From: Lewinellaceae bacterium
GTDB lineage: Bacteria; Bacteroidota; Bacteroidia; Chitinophagales; Saprospiraceae
Reading direction: 5' to 3'
Length of the DNA: 64,000 nucleotides
Assembly (NCBI GenBank): GCA_016716135.1
Contig: JADJWX010000002.1
Coordinates: forward strand, 852,909 to 916,908
Positions 63,485 to 64,000 of this stretch are shown here, piece by piece (the stretch's first letter is position 1; every line of letters begins with the position of its first letter). The position numbers were made by a program, and so were the translations under genes. Below the pieces are notes generated by a model. The model saw only the letters and a program-made list of their open reading frames with translations. It was not told the origin of the DNA and ran no database searches.

Positions 63485-64000
63485 ATGACCCACCCACCCA
63501 TCCGCCAATTCACCGCCTTCGGCCACCCCTTCGACATAATCCTCGTCGAAGGCGGTACCTTCCGCATGGGCATGGAAAAAGACGATCCGGATGCTTACGG
63601 CGACGAGCAACCCGTTCATGACGTGACAGTTTCCGGGTTTTACCTCGGCAAATTGCCCGTCACGCAGATGCTCTGGCAAGCGGTGATGGGCGACACGCCG
63701 TCCCGCTTCCCGGGCGGCCAACGACCGGTGGAGCAAGTTTCGTGGGATGACGCGCAGAAATTTGTAAAAAAACTACAGGATCAAACCCGCTTGCCGTTCC
63801 GCCTGCCCTCGGAAGCCGAATGGGAGTTTGCTGCACGCGGTGGCGTTTACAACCTGAATCATAACTATGCCGGGAGCAACCGACTAAAAGAAGTCGGCTG
63901 GTACAACTTGAACAGTCATGGCGAAACCAAACTCGCAGGTCTCAAATACCCGAACGAACTGGGTCTGTATGACATGAGCGGCAACGTATGGGAATGGTGC
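63485..64000 (+). CDS. Formylglycine-generating enzyme/SUMF1-like protein, 3' end outside window
   Basis: Begins 9 bp after the TIR stop. The FGE-sulfatase (SUMF1, C-type-lectin-like) domain is plain: LVEGGTFRMGM, HDVTVSGFYLGKLPVTQMLW, PVEQVSWDDAQKFV, RLPSEAEWEFAARGG and GLYDMSGNVWEWC at the window edge. The last motif is the family's NVWEW. The copper-binding cysteines of true FGE would lie beyond the end, so catalysis cannot be judged. In Bacteroidota such domains often act as non-catalytic binding modules, including diversity-generating-retroelement targets. Very close spacing implies coexpression with the TIR protein. Confidence 0.85.
   Translation, partial: MTHPPIRQFTAFGHPFDIILVEGGTFRMGMEKDDPDAYGDEQPVHDVTVSGFYLGKLPVTQMLWQAVMGDTPSRFPGGQRPVEQVSWDDAQKFVKKLQDQTRLPFRLPSEAEWEFAARGGVYNLNHNYAGSNRLKEVGWYNLNSHGETKLAGLKYPNELGLYDMSGNVWEWC

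Overview
The window looks like a chromosomal segment of a Bacteroidota bacterium, most likely from the Saprospiria (Saprospiraceae/Haliscomenobacter-like). The reasons are about ten large exported proteins with type IX secretion (T9SS) C-terminal sorting domains, SprB-type and HYR-like repeats, a TonB-dependent receptor with a carboxypeptidase-like regulatory domain, a PurQ/integral-membrane pair, and candidate TAnnTTTG promoters. No tRNA or rRNA gene was seen.

Layout. 1-4146: C-terminal part of a giant HYR/dockerin/T9SS surface protein. 4557-9355: housekeeping block (DoxX, SDR, AlkA-like glycosylase, PfkB sugar kinase, adk, FtsB/DivIC, sucD). 9612-11808: shorter paralog of the first surface protein. 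11814-13874: a nested repeat locus, in which a palindromic interspersed element (family A) is interrupted by an IS110/IS1111-type insertion sequence and also contains a second palindromic repeat (family B). 13878-25558: RsmF-like rRNA methyltransferase, DinB, phosphopantetheinyl transferase, secreted M4 metallopeptidase, tail-fibre-like protein, secreted serine hydrolase, GT39 glycosyltransferase and TPR-adenylate cyclase. 25628-41914: THUMP-like methyltransferase, three T9SS cargo proteins including a 6-kb SprB-repeat adhesin, two proteins of unknown function and purQ. 42273-47762: NAD-linked formate dehydrogenase (a fused NuoE-NuoF-like diaphorase and a large molybdenum/iron-sulfur alpha subunit) with two small unrelated genes between the subunits. 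48201-55786: TonB receptor, a secreted alpha/beta-hydrolase-like protein without its nucleophile, and two more T9SS proteins. 56000-60283: infC-rpmI-rplT and priA. 60284-60808: nested inverted repeats. 60809-64000: an LRR-Roc-COR-TIR protein followed by a formylglycine-generating-enzyme-like protein cut by the window end.

Sequence quality matters here. About twenty single-base frameshifts interrupt otherwise well-conserved reading frames, including those of ordinary housekeeping enzymes, so uncorrected sequencing indels are the simplest explanation for most. Two of them are different in kind. Two surface-protein genes (28677-32007 and 35719-41914) are each exactly one base out of frame with their signal peptide at a long C/G homopolymer, which is also the architecture expected of phase variation.

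The most interesting candidates are: (1) the IS110/IS1111-type element, whose 3' non-coding region contains a hairpin loop matching nine bases of its own target flank, as expected for a bridge/seeker RNA; (2) the LRR-Roc-COR-TIR plus FGE-like pair, a probable conflict/immune-type locus; (3) the two homopolymer-gated surface proteins; and (4) a hairpin repeat family whose two copies differ only by compensatory base pairs.
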